Part shown: in pieces, positions 50,392 through 57,147 of the stretch
Layout of the letters: each line of letters opens with the position of its first letter
Numbering within the stretch: position 1 is the first letter of the stretch
Assembly (NCBI RefSeq): GCF_014930365.1
Contig: NZ_JABXWI010000012.1
Coordinates: 171,044 to 235,043, forward strand
Direction: 5' to 3'
Length of the DNA stretch: 64,000 nucleotides
DNA from: Streptomyces caniscabiei
Lineage (GTDB): Bacteria > Actinomycetota > Actinomycetes > Streptomycetales > Streptomycetaceae
Position numbers and translations under genes: made by a program
The notes under the pieces: model-generated
Seen by the model: only the letters and a program-made list of their open reading frames with translations
Told to the model about the DNA's origin: nothing
The model's database searches: none

Positions 50392-51780
50392 GTGACCGGC
50401 GCCGAGCGGAGCGGAGCGCGCGGATCGGGTCGGATGACCGGCGTGGTCCGCTCGGTGGGCCGCGCCCTGCACCTCCCGTTCACCGGCCCCGCCCGAGGCA
50501 TCCGCAAGGCCACCCACGCCCACGGCGCCGGCGAGTCCGGCCTCGGCAAACTCATCGAACTCCACGGAGTGAACGGCGCCGGCGACGTGATGATCACCGT
50601 CTCCCTCGCCTCCACCGTCTTCTTCTCCGTCCCCACCGACGAGGCCCGCGGCCGCGTCGCGCTCTACCTCGCCATCACCCTCGCCCCCTTCGCCCTCCTC
50701 GCCCCCGTCGTCGGCCCCCTCCTGGACCGTCTCCCGCACGGCCGCCGCGCCGCCATGGCCGGCGCCATGCTGACCAGGGCGTTCCTCGCCCTGATCCTGG
50801 TCGGCGCCGTCGAGACCGGCCGGATCGAGATGTACCCCGCCGCCCTGGGCGTCCTCGTCGCGTCCAAGGCGTACGGCGTCGTCAGAAGCGCGGTCGTCCC
50901 CCGCCTCCTGCCACCCCGGTTCTCCCTGGTGAAGGCCAACTCCCGGGTCACCCTCTGCGGTCTGCTCGCCACCGGCGTCGCCGCGCCCATCGGCGCCGGA
51001 CTCCAGGCCCTCGGCCCCCGCTGGCCGCTCTACGGCGCCTTCCTGATCTTCGTGGCGGGTACGTTCCTCTCCTTCACGCTGCCCGCGAAGGTCGACTCGG
51101 CGAAGGGCGAGGACCGGGCCCTGCTCGCGGCGGACGCCGAGCATCTGCACGGCCCGCACCGCAGCAGCACCCTCAAACGGCCGGGCCTGCGGACGGTCGG
51201 CCCGGCGGTCACCCACGCGCTCGGCGCCAACGCCGCCCTGCGCGGCCTCTCCGGCTTCCTGATCTTCTACCTGGCGTTCCTGCTGCGCATCCACCCGCTG
51301 CACGGGCAGAGCGCGGCCCTGTCGCTGGGCATGGTGGCCGTCGCCGCCGGCACCGGAAACGCGCTGGGCACCGCCGTCGGCGCCTGGGTGAAGCAGCGCT
51401 CGCCGGAGCGGATCATCGTGACCGTCGTCGCCGTGGAACTCGCCGTGGCGATCATGGCGGCGCTGTTCTTCGGCACGTTCTTCATCGCCGCGCTCGCCGC
51501 CGTCGCCGGGTTCTCGCAGGCCCTGTCCAAGCTGTCGCTGGACGCCCTGATCCAGCGGGACGTCCCCGAACTCGTGCGGACCTCCGCCTTCGCCCGCTCC
51601 GAGACCCTGCTCCAGATGGCCTGGGTGGTCGGCGGCGCCATCGGTATCGCCCTGCCGCTCAACGGCACCCTGGGGATGGCCGTGGCCGCCGCGATCGTCG
51701 CCGCCGGCTGGCTCACCACGGTCCGCGGACTGCTTTCCTCCGCCCGGCACGGCGGTGCGCCCCGCGCCCGGATCGCCTGA
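50392..51780 (+). CDS. MFS transporter
   Basis: This 462-residue membrane protein has about twelve helices. After a ~45-residue cytoplasmic leader (GRALHLPFTGPARGIRKATH) comes ELHGVNGAGDVMITVSLASTVFF, then the MFS loop GPLLDRLPHGRRAAM. The second half begins near ALRGLSGFLIFYLAFLLRIHPL. The GTG at 50392 is the best start (conserved-looking leader). It is followed by a DUF2771 lipoprotein and mqnBD on the same strand, an order that seems common in streptomycetes. The substrate is unknown. Confidence 0.87.
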   Translation: MTGAERSGARGSGRMTGVVRSVGRALHLPFTGPARGIRKATHAHGAGESGLGKLIELHGVNGAGDVMITVSLASTVFFSVPTDEARGRVALYLAITLAPFALLAPVVGPLLDRLPHGRRAAMAGAMLTRAFLALILVGAVETGRIEMYPAALGVLVASKAYGVVRSAVVPRLLPPRFSLVKANSRVTLCGLLATGVAAPIGAGLQALGPRWPLYGAFLIFVAGTFLSFTLPAKVDSAKGEDRALLAADAEHLHGPHRSSTLKRPGLRTVGPAVTHALGANAALRGLSGFLIFYLAFLLRIHPLHGQSAALSLGMVAVAAGTGNALGTAVGAWVKQRSPERIIVTVVAVELAVAIMAALFFGTFFIAALAAVAGFSQALSKLSLDALIQRDVPELVRTSAFARSETLLQMAWVVGGAIGIALPLNGTLGMAVAAAIVAAGWLTTVRGLLSSARHGGAPRARIA

Positions 51781-51842
51781 CCGTGCGCCCGGCCGATCCG
51801 GCACGCCGTACCCCACGTAGGGGCACGCCTGGACGGGCCAGA

Positions 51843-51848
51843 TAGCCT
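51843..51848 (+). promoter_or_regulatory. -10 box of the DUF2771 gene, leaderless start
   Basis: TAGCCT ends 6 nt before the ATG at 51855, with no ribosome-binding site between. Confidence 0.5.
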
Positions 51849-51854
51849 TCGCCC

Positions 51855-52349
51855 ATGACCTTCCAGCCCCGCGGCGGAGCCGCTCGTCGACACAGCCGTC
51901 GCGCCGCAGCCACTCTCGGCGCTGTCTCCGCCGGACTTCTCGTCCTGTCGGCCTGCGACGAGCCGACGCCGATGGCCACCGTCACGATCGGTACCGACTC
52001 GATCAGCTCCGAGGCCGCGTGCTACCGGACCCTCACCGCCGAGCAGGCCGTGGAGTGCGCGCAGGAGAAGCCCTCCAAGTCCGTCGAGCTGCCCGATGAC
52101 GAGACCCTTCGCATCGGCGTCGACCCGGAGGTCGCGGACGCGGGTTGGACCCTGTGGATCGACGGGCGGCCGGTCGTCAACGAGACGTTCGACAAGACGT
52201 ACAAGGCGTTCCCCAACCCCGGCCTCTTCGCGACCCAGCCCGGGCAGACCGCCCCGAAGTCGCTGACCATCAGCGTCGTCCAGCAGAACGCCGAGGGCTC
52301 CAAGATCGAGGGCGTGTGGAACTTCAAGCTGGAGAACCCGGACGCCTGA
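51855..52349 (+). CDS. DUF2771 lipoprotein
   Basis: This 164-residue exported lipoprotein has an Arg-rich N-region, a hydrophobic stretch (LGAVSAGLLVLSAC) and a lipobox LSAC with the lipidated Cys near residue 34. The mature part is a single beta-rich domain (VTIGTDSISSEAACYRTLTAEQ; WTLWIDGRPVVNETFDKTYK) of the DUF2771 family, anchored to the outer face of the membrane. Its function is unknown. It ends 16 bp before mqnB and may be cotranscribed with it. Confidence 0.87.
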   Translation: MTFQPRGGAARRHSRRAAATLGAVSAGLLVLSACDEPTPMATVTIGTDSISSEAACYRTLTAEQAVECAQEKPSKSVELPDDETLRIGVDPEVADAGWTLWIDGRPVVNETFDKTYKAFPNPGLFATQPGQTAPKSLTISVVQQNAEGSKIEGVWNFKLENPDA

Positions 52350-52365
52350 TCCACCGCCGACACCC

Positions 52366-53127
52366 ATGCGCATCCTCGTAGCCACCGCCGTCCCGGCCGA
52401 ACGGGACGCGGTGGCACGAGCGCTTCCGGGCCCGGCGACCGAGACCCGCCTCCCGGCCGGCACCCTGCACCGCCACCGCGTCACGGCCCACGGACCGGAC
52501 ACGCCCCCGACCGAGGGCACCCTCGCCACCGGCCCGGAGTACGACCTCCTCGCCGCCGGGGTGGGCCCCGCGCTCGCCGCCGCCTCCACCGCCGGCGCGC
52601 TGACCGCCGCCGTGCTGGAGGGCAGGCCGTACGGGCTGGTCGTCTCCGCCGGGATCGCGGGCGGGTTCCTGCCCGATGCCCCGCTCGGCTCGCTCGTCCT
52701 CGCCGACGAGATCACCGCCGCCGATCTCGGCGCCGAGACACCGGACGGCTTCCTCCCGGTCACCGACCTGGGCTTCGGTACCGTCACCCACCGCCCCCCG
52801 CGGGACCTCGTACGCGCCGCCGCGACCGCCACCGGCGCCCGTACCGGCACCGTGCTCACCGTCTCCACGGTCACCGGCAGCGCCGAACGCGCGGCCACCC
52901 TGCGCGCCCGCCACCCCCACGCGCTGGCCGAGGCGATGGAGGGCTTCGGGGTCGCCGAGGCCGCCGCCGCGCACACCACGCCCGTCCTGGAACTGCGGGC
53001 CGTCTCCAACCCCGTGGGCCCGCGCGACCGCGCCGCCTGGCGGGTCGGCGACGCCCTGACCGCGCTCACCACGGCCTTCGGGAAGCTGACGCCCGTACTG
53101 GAGAGTTGGGACCCATATGAGCCCTGA
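52366..53127 (+). CDS. mqnB: Futalosine hydrolase MqnB
   Basis: This 253-residue nucleosidase of the MTAN/PNP fold cleaves futalosine to dehypoxanthine futalosine in the futalosine route to menaquinone. Signature segments are RILVATAVPAERDAV, the loop SAGIAGGF, and the substrate-site EAMEGFGVAEAAA. The stop overlaps the mqnD start by 11 nt, so translation is coupled. Streptomyces makes menaquinone by this route; the remaining mqn genes are outside the window. Confidence 0.94.
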   Translation: MRILVATAVPAERDAVARALPGPATETRLPAGTLHRHRVTAHGPDTPPTEGTLATGPEYDLLAAGVGPALAAASTAGALTAAVLEGRPYGLVVSAGIAGGFLPDAPLGSLVLADEITAADLGAETPDGFLPVTDLGFGTVTHRPPRDLVRAAATATGARTGTVLTVSTVTGSAERAATLRARHPHALAEAMEGFGVAEAAAAHTTPVLELRAVSNPVGPRDRAAWRVGDALTALTTAFGKLTPVLESWDPYEP

Positions 53128-54040
53128 TACGAGCATGAGCCCTGACACGAGCGCCGCGAGCGCCCCCGACCCGGCCATGAGCGCCCCCGAGGCGGCCGGC
53201 GGCGCGCTGCGGATGGCGTACTCCCCCTGTCCCAACGACACCTTCGTCTTCGACGCCTGGGCGCACGGCCGGATCCCGGGCGCGCCCGCGCTCGACGTGA
53301 CGTTCGCGGACATCGACATCACCAACGGGATGGCCGAACGCGGCGACCTCGACGTACTGAAGGTGTCGTACGCCGTCCTGCCGTACGTCCTCGACGAGTA
53401 CGCGCTGCTGCCGTGCGGCGGGGCGCTCGGGCGGGGCTGCGGTCCGCTGGTGCTGACGCGGGAGCCGGGCGCGGACCTCACCGGCCGTACGGTGGCCGTG
53501 CCGAGCGAGCGCTCGACCGCCTATCTGCTCTTCCGTCTCTGGGCGGCGGACACCCTGCCCGGCGGGGTCGGCGGGATCGTGGTGATGCCGTTCCACGAGA
53601 TCATGCCGGCCGTGCGGGACGGGAAGGTCGACGCCGGACTCGTCATCCACGAGGCCCGCTTCACGTACCAGAACTACGGCCTCCACAAGCTCGCCGACAT
53701 GGGCGAACACTGGGAGGACACGACGGGGCTGCCGATCCCGCTCGGCGCGATCATCGCGAAGCGCTCACTGGGGCGTCAGACCCTGACGACGCTCGCGGAC
53801 ACGATCCGGGCCTCCGTCCGCGCGGCCTGGGACGACCCCGAGGCCTCCCGCCCGTACGTCCTGGCACACTCCCAGGAGATGGATCCGGCCGTCGCCGACC
53901 AGCACATCGGGCTGTACGTCAACGAGTTCACCGCCGACCTCGGCGAGGACGGCTATGCGGCGGTCAGGGGGCTGCTCACCCGCGCTGCGGCCGAGGGACT
54001 GCTGCCGCCCCTCGGCCCAGGCGCGCTCGAATTCCCTTGA
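53117..54040 (+). CDS. mqnD: 1,4-dihydroxy-6-naphthoate synthase MqnD
   Basis: This 307-residue enzyme of the periplasmic-binding fold opens the ring of the cyclic dehypoxanthine futalosine intermediate. The hallmark RMAYSPCPNDTF begins near residue 32, and other motifs include DIDITNGMAERGDLDVLKVSY and GLVIHEARFTYQNYGL. The N-terminus holds an 18-bp tandem duplication (ATGAGCCCTGA twice), giving two in-frame ATGs at 53117 and 53135 and a third at 53177. The conserved fold starts near the last of these. Overlap with mqnB argues for coupled translation. Confidence 0.94.
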   Translation: MSPDTSMSPDTSAASAPDPAMSAPEAAGGALRMAYSPCPNDTFVFDAWAHGRIPGAPALDVTFADIDITNGMAERGDLDVLKVSYAVLPYVLDEYALLPCGGALGRGCGPLVLTREPGADLTGRTVAVPSERSTAYLLFRLWAADTLPGGVGGIVVMPFHEIMPAVRDGKVDAGLVIHEARFTYQNYGLHKLADMGEHWEDTTGLPIPLGAIIAKRSLGRQTLTTLADTIRASVRAAWDDPEASRPYVLAHSQEMDPAVADQHIGLYVNEFTADLGEDGYAAVRGLLTRAAAEGLLPPLGPGALEFP

Positions 54041-54061
54041 GAGGGACGGGAGTCCGCGGGA

Positions 54062-54445
54062 TCACACGTCCAACTGGTCGGCCACGGCGCGCAGCAGACC
54101 CGCGATCTTCTTGCCGGCGGCACGGTCGGGATAGCGGCCCCGCTCCAGCATCGGCGTGATGTTCTCCAGCAGTGTGGTCAGGTCCTGCACGATCGAGGCC
54201 AGCTCGTCGGGCTTCTTGCGCTGGGCGGCGGCGACCGAGGGCGCGGGCTCCAGGATCGTCACGGAAAGCGCCTGGTCACCGCGCTGACCGGCGACGACGC
54301 CGAACTCGACCTTCTGGCCCGGCTTCAAGGTGTCGACACCGGCGGGCAGTACGGAGGAGTGGACGAAGACGTCACCGCCGTCGTCGCGGGAGAGAAAGCC
54401 GAAGCCCTTCTCACTGTTGAACCATTTGACCTTGCCGGTAGGCAC
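54062..54445 (-). CDS. Cold-shock domain protein with C-terminal extension
   Basis: This 127-residue nucleic-acid-binding protein has an N-terminal ~67-residue cold-shock domain (TGKVKWFNSEKGFGFLSRD with RNP1, and VFVHSS as RNP2). A ~55-residue helical extension follows (DELASIVQDLTTLLENITPML), found in streptomycete members of this type. The start is a GTG at 54443-54445. The region 40-100 bp upstream contains GTTC elements at 10-12-bp spacing that may regulate it. Confidence 0.92.
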   Translation of the reverse strand: MPTGKVKWFNSEKGFGFLSRDDGGDVFVHSSVLPAGVDTLKPGQKVEFGVVAGQRGDQALSVTILEPAPSVAAAQRKKPDELASIVQDLTTLLENITPMLERGRYPDRAAGKKIAGLLRAVADQLDV

Positions 54446-54487
54446 GTCTGTCCTCGTCCTCGTACTCGTCGGAAACTGCGTCTGAAA

Positions 54488-54537
54488 GGTGTTCGAAGGT
54501 GTTCTGAGTGTGCTTCGAGTGTGTTCTGAACGTGTTC
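54488..54537. repeat. GTTC elements at helical spacing upstream of the cold-shock gene
   Basis: Five copies of (G/C)TTC within GTGTTC-type units end at 54494, 54504, 54516, 54526 and 54537, i.e. spaced 10-12 bp. They lie 43-92 bp upstream of the cold-shock start, in its promoter or leader. Confidence 0.6.
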
Positions 54538-54658
54538 TCGGTGTGCGCAAACTGCTCTGGACAGCACTACAGCGGGTCGTCGGACCCGCCGGTCCCCAGC
54601 CTATTGGTCCGGGGGCGGGTGACAAGACGTCGGCCGACTGTTCCCTCGCGCTGGGAAC

Positions 54659-54664
54659 TACCCT
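54659..54664 (+). promoter_or_regulatory. -10 box of the small membrane protein gene, leaderless start
   Basis: TACCCT ends 6 nt before the GTG at 54671, with no ribosome-binding site between. Confidence 0.5.
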
Positions 54665-54670
54665 GGTCGG

Positions 54671-54922
54671 GTGCGTGACAAAACCCAACCGAATTCCGCC
54701 GAACCCGGTGACCGACTGATCCGTGTCGGCGGCATCGTCTTCATCATCGGCGCCGTGGCCACACTCGTCACCGTGGCCCCGCTCCTCCTCGGAACGACGC
54801 CGTTCCCCACCTACATGTTCGTTCTGAGCATGCTCATGGGGGTCGGATTCCTCATCGCCGGCGCGGGAGTCCTCCAGTCCGTCGCGGCGGGGCGCCGAAA
54901 GGCCCGCGAGGCGCGCTTCTAG
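54671..54922 (+). CDS. Small two-helix membrane protein
   Basis: This 83-residue protein has two hydrophobic helices (VGGIVFIIGAVATLVTVAPLLL; YMFVLSMLMGVGFLIAGAGVL) and a basic C-terminal tail (AAGRRKAREARF). It is divergent from the cold-shock gene and leaderless by its promoter layout. No named family is recognised; small proteins of this kind next to csp genes appear conserved in streptomycetes. Confidence 0.78.
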   Translation: MRDKTQPNSAEPGDRLIRVGGIVFIIGAVATLVTVAPLLLGTTPFPTYMFVLSMLMGVGFLIAGAGVLQSVAAGRRKAREARF

Positions 54923-54946
54923 CGAAGGGCCCCGCAGGGCACGTTT

Positions 54947-55561
54947 CTAGCCTCGGTGCGCGGCGAGCCACGCGGGGAAGGCCGTGAGGTCCGCGAGGAC
55001 GACGTCGGCGCCCGCCTCGCGCAGCTCGCGCTCGTCGCAGGGGCCGGTGGCGACGGCGACCGAGTACGCCTCGGCCGTGCGCGCGCCCCGTACGTCGCCG
55101 GTGTGGTCGCCGACGTACACGCTCGCGCCGTACTCCCGCAGCGCGTCCGCCTTGGCCTCCGCCCACAGGTCGCCGACCAGCACGTCGGGCTCGATGCCGA
55201 GGTGCTCCAGGTGCAGCTTCGCGTTCGGCTCGTACTTGGCGGTGACCACGATCGCCCGGCCCTCGGCGGCCCGGACCGCCGCGATCGCCTCCGGCGCGCC
55301 GGGCATCGCGGGGGTCGCGGCGATCGCGATCGACGGGTACATCGCCCGGTAGAGGTCGGCCATGGCCGGGATCTCGGCGGCCGGGAACCAGTGCGCCAGC
55401 TCGTCCGCGAGGGGTGGTCCCAGCCGGGTGATCGCGAGATCGGCGTCTATGTACGCCCCCGTCCGCGCGGCCAGCGCCACGTAACAGGCGTGGATCCCCG
55501 GCCGCGAGTCGATCAACGTCATATCGAGATCGAACCCGACGGTCAGCATGCGAGAACTCAT
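54947..55561 (-). CDS. HAD-superfamily phosphatase
   Basis: This 204-residue phosphatase has HAD motif I (GFDLDMTLIDSRPG, with both nucleophile and acid Asp), motif II (IVVTAK) and motifs III/IV (YVGDHTGDVRGARTA). The helical cap domain is inserted after motif I, in the manner of phosphoglycolate or pyrophosphatase-type members. The ATG at 55559-55561 is preferred; ATG codons at 55570 and 55552 are also in frame. A G-quadruplex-forming tract and a palindromic repeat lie directly upstream. Substrate unknown. Confidence 0.9.
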   Translation of the reverse strand: MSSRMLTVGFDLDMTLIDSRPGIHACYVALAARTGAYIDADLAITRLGPPLADELAHWFPAAEIPAMADLYRAMYPSIAIAATPAMPGAPEAIAAVRAAEGRAIVVTAKYEPNAKLHLEHLGIEPDVLVGDLWAEAKADALREYGASVYVGDHTGDVRGARTAEAYSVAVATGPCDERELREAGADVVLADLTAFPAWLAAHRG

Positions 55562-55579
55562 GCGGTCCATTGTGGGGGC

Positions 55580-55604
55580 GGGGTGGGGTGGGGTGGGGTG
55601 GGGT
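55580..55604 (+). repeat. (GGGGT)5 tract, G-quadruplex motif
   Basis: Five GGGG runs separated by single Ts follow an extra G5 run at 55574. The tract lies 13-43 bp upstream of the HAD gene start and abuts a palindromic repeat. Confidence 0.8.
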
Positions 55605-55766
55605 GCGTGGTTGGGTGCGGGTCCGGTGGGGCTTCTCGCGCAGTTCCCCGCGCCCCTGAAAAGCAGGGGCTGCGCCCCCTGCTTTTCAGGCCCGCAGGGC
55701 CTGGGCTTTCAGGGGCGCGGGGAACTGCGCGAGCAACCCCCACCCACCCGCACCCGCCCACGAAAC
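55605..55766. repeat. Dispersed palindromic repeat (copy 6, full)
   Basis: Both arms of the GCGCAGTTCCCCGCGCCCCT palindrome are present around inner hairpins (AAAGCAGGGGC-GCCCCCTGCTTTT; CAGGCCCGCAGGGCCTG). It ends 1 bp before the stop codon of the next minus-strand gene, so it forms that gene's 3' end. Confidence 0.85.
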
Positions 55767-55767
55767 C

Positions 55768-56874
55768 TCACCGAGGCCGCTGCGACCGCCAGAACAGATA
55801 GAGCGCGGACGACACGGCCGCGACCCGCAGCACCCACGGCCACGTCTCCGCCAACGCCCCGCTCATCTGCCCCTGGGCGATCGGATCCCCCCAGCGCCCG
55901 TCACCGCGTCCCCACAGCCACACCACACCCCCGGCGGCCACGACACCGGGAACCCCCATCACCGCCCACTTCGACTCCGAGGGCGTCAGCCTCCGCGAGA
56001 GGTAGGCGATCAACCACCCCAGCCCCAGCGGCACCAGACTCCCCATCACCGCCCCCGCGACCAACAGCACGGCCGCCAGCAACAGCAGCGGATTGCTCCA
56101 CCCCGCACCCGCGGAACGCAACCGGGGCAACGGCACCCGCCGCCGAGCCGGGGCCCGAACCGCGGCCCCCTCCTCCGCCTCACCCGCCGAAGCCGCCGAA
56201 GCCGCCGAAGCCGCCGCCCCCTTCTCGACGACCGCCCCGCGCTCCCCGCCCTTCGCCCGCACCCCGGCCTCGTCCGCGTCCGCCTTCACCGGAGGCGGCT
56301 TCAGCAGCTCGGGGATCTCCACGCCTCCGACGAACCCCGGTACGGAGTCACCGAGTCCGAACCCGATGTCGCCGCCGGGCCCCCCGCCCCCACCGACCCG
56401 CCACCAGTCGGGCTGGGCGTCCCCCTCCCCCAGCTCGTGCAGCGGAGCGAGATGCGGTGGAGCGGCGCCCCCGGCCACCGGCGGTGGCACGGCATCGGAG
56501 GAACGCGGTCGCGGCACGACCCGCCGCAGCCCCCTGGACAGCCCCTTGGTCCGCTCCCCGGTGTCCCCGGTGTCCTGGTCGGCCGCGTCCCCGCCGGTCA
56601 CCCGCTGCACGGGCACGGCGGCGGCCGGCGGTTCCGGTACGTCACCGGGCGCGCCCGCCGCCTCGACGATCTCGTCCGGCGTACCCAGGCGGGCGATGAT
56701 GCGGCGCACGGCGGCCGGGCTGTCGACCGGCGCCTTCGCCCGCCGCCGGTCGATCTCGTCCCGCAGCCCCGACACCAGCCGCATCCGCGTCGACGACGGC
56801 AACTGCCGCTGCTGGGCCAGGTCACCGACCCGGCTCAGATACTCGTAGACGACCTGGTCGCTCTCAATCCCCAC
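55768..56874 (-). CDS. Multi-pass membrane protein with N-terminal helical domain
   Basis: This 368-residue protein starts with a soluble helical domain (YEYLSRVGDLAQQRQLPSST; AVRRIIARLGTPDEIVEAAG) that resembles HAAS-type domains of streptomycete membrane proteins. A ~130-residue Pro/Gly/Asp-rich linker follows, then four membrane helices in the last 130 residues (NPLLLLAAVLLVAGAVMGSLVPL and others). The GTG start at 56872-56874 follows GGAGGGG. It is divergent from the helicase-associated gene. Function unknown. Confidence 0.8.
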   Translation of the reverse strand: MGIESDQVVYEYLSRVGDLAQQRQLPSSTRMRLVSGLRDEIDRRRAKAPVDSPAAVRRIIARLGTPDEIVEAAGAPGDVPEPPAAAVPVQRVTGGDAADQDTGDTGERTKGLSRGLRRVVPRPRSSDAVPPPVAGGAAPPHLAPLHELGEGDAQPDWWRVGGGGGPGGDIGFGLGDSVPGFVGGVEIPELLKPPPVKADADEAGVRAKGGERGAVVEKGAAASAASAASAGEAEEGAAVRAPARRRVPLPRLRSAGAGWSNPLLLLAAVLLVAGAVMGSLVPLGLGWLIAYLSRRLTPSESKWAVMGVPGVVAAGGVVWLWGRGDGRWGDPIAQGQMSGALAETWPWVLRVAAVSSALYLFWRSQRPR

Positions 56875-56935
56875 GAAGCCCCTCCGGGGTTGGCGCGCGT
56901 ACTTCCTCCCGACGGTATCGCTTCCGGGGAGGGCC

Positions 56936-57075
56936 CTCGGGCCCGCAGACAAGCAAGGGGCGCAGCCCCTGCTCGTCAGGGGCGCGGGGCTGTGTCGATA
57001 TGCGGCTCCGCCGCGCGGGCGCGAGCAACCCCCACCGACCCGCACCCGCCGACGAAACATGCGCCCCGAGCCATC
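56936..57075. repeat. Diverged one-armed copy of the dispersed repeat (copy 7)
   Basis: CAGGGGCGCGGGGCT is followed by GTGTCGATATGCGGCTCCGC, a variant arm, and then by the usual outer segment CCGACCCGCACCCGCCGACG. The left side keeps only AAGGGGCGCAGCCCCTGC. It occupies half of the 273-bp gap between two divergent genes. Confidence 0.6.
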
Positions 57076-57134
57076 AGGCGCCCCCAGCCGTGCGGCACCC
57101 CAAGCCAAGAGGCGCCCCCGCCCGACGCAGCCGC

Positions 57135-57140
57135 TACCGT
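57135..57140 (+). promoter_or_regulatory. -10 box of the helicase-associated gene, leaderless start
   Basis: TACCGT ends 7 nt before the ATG at 57148, with no ribosome-binding site between. Confidence 0.45.
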
Positions 57141-57147
57141 TGGCCGG

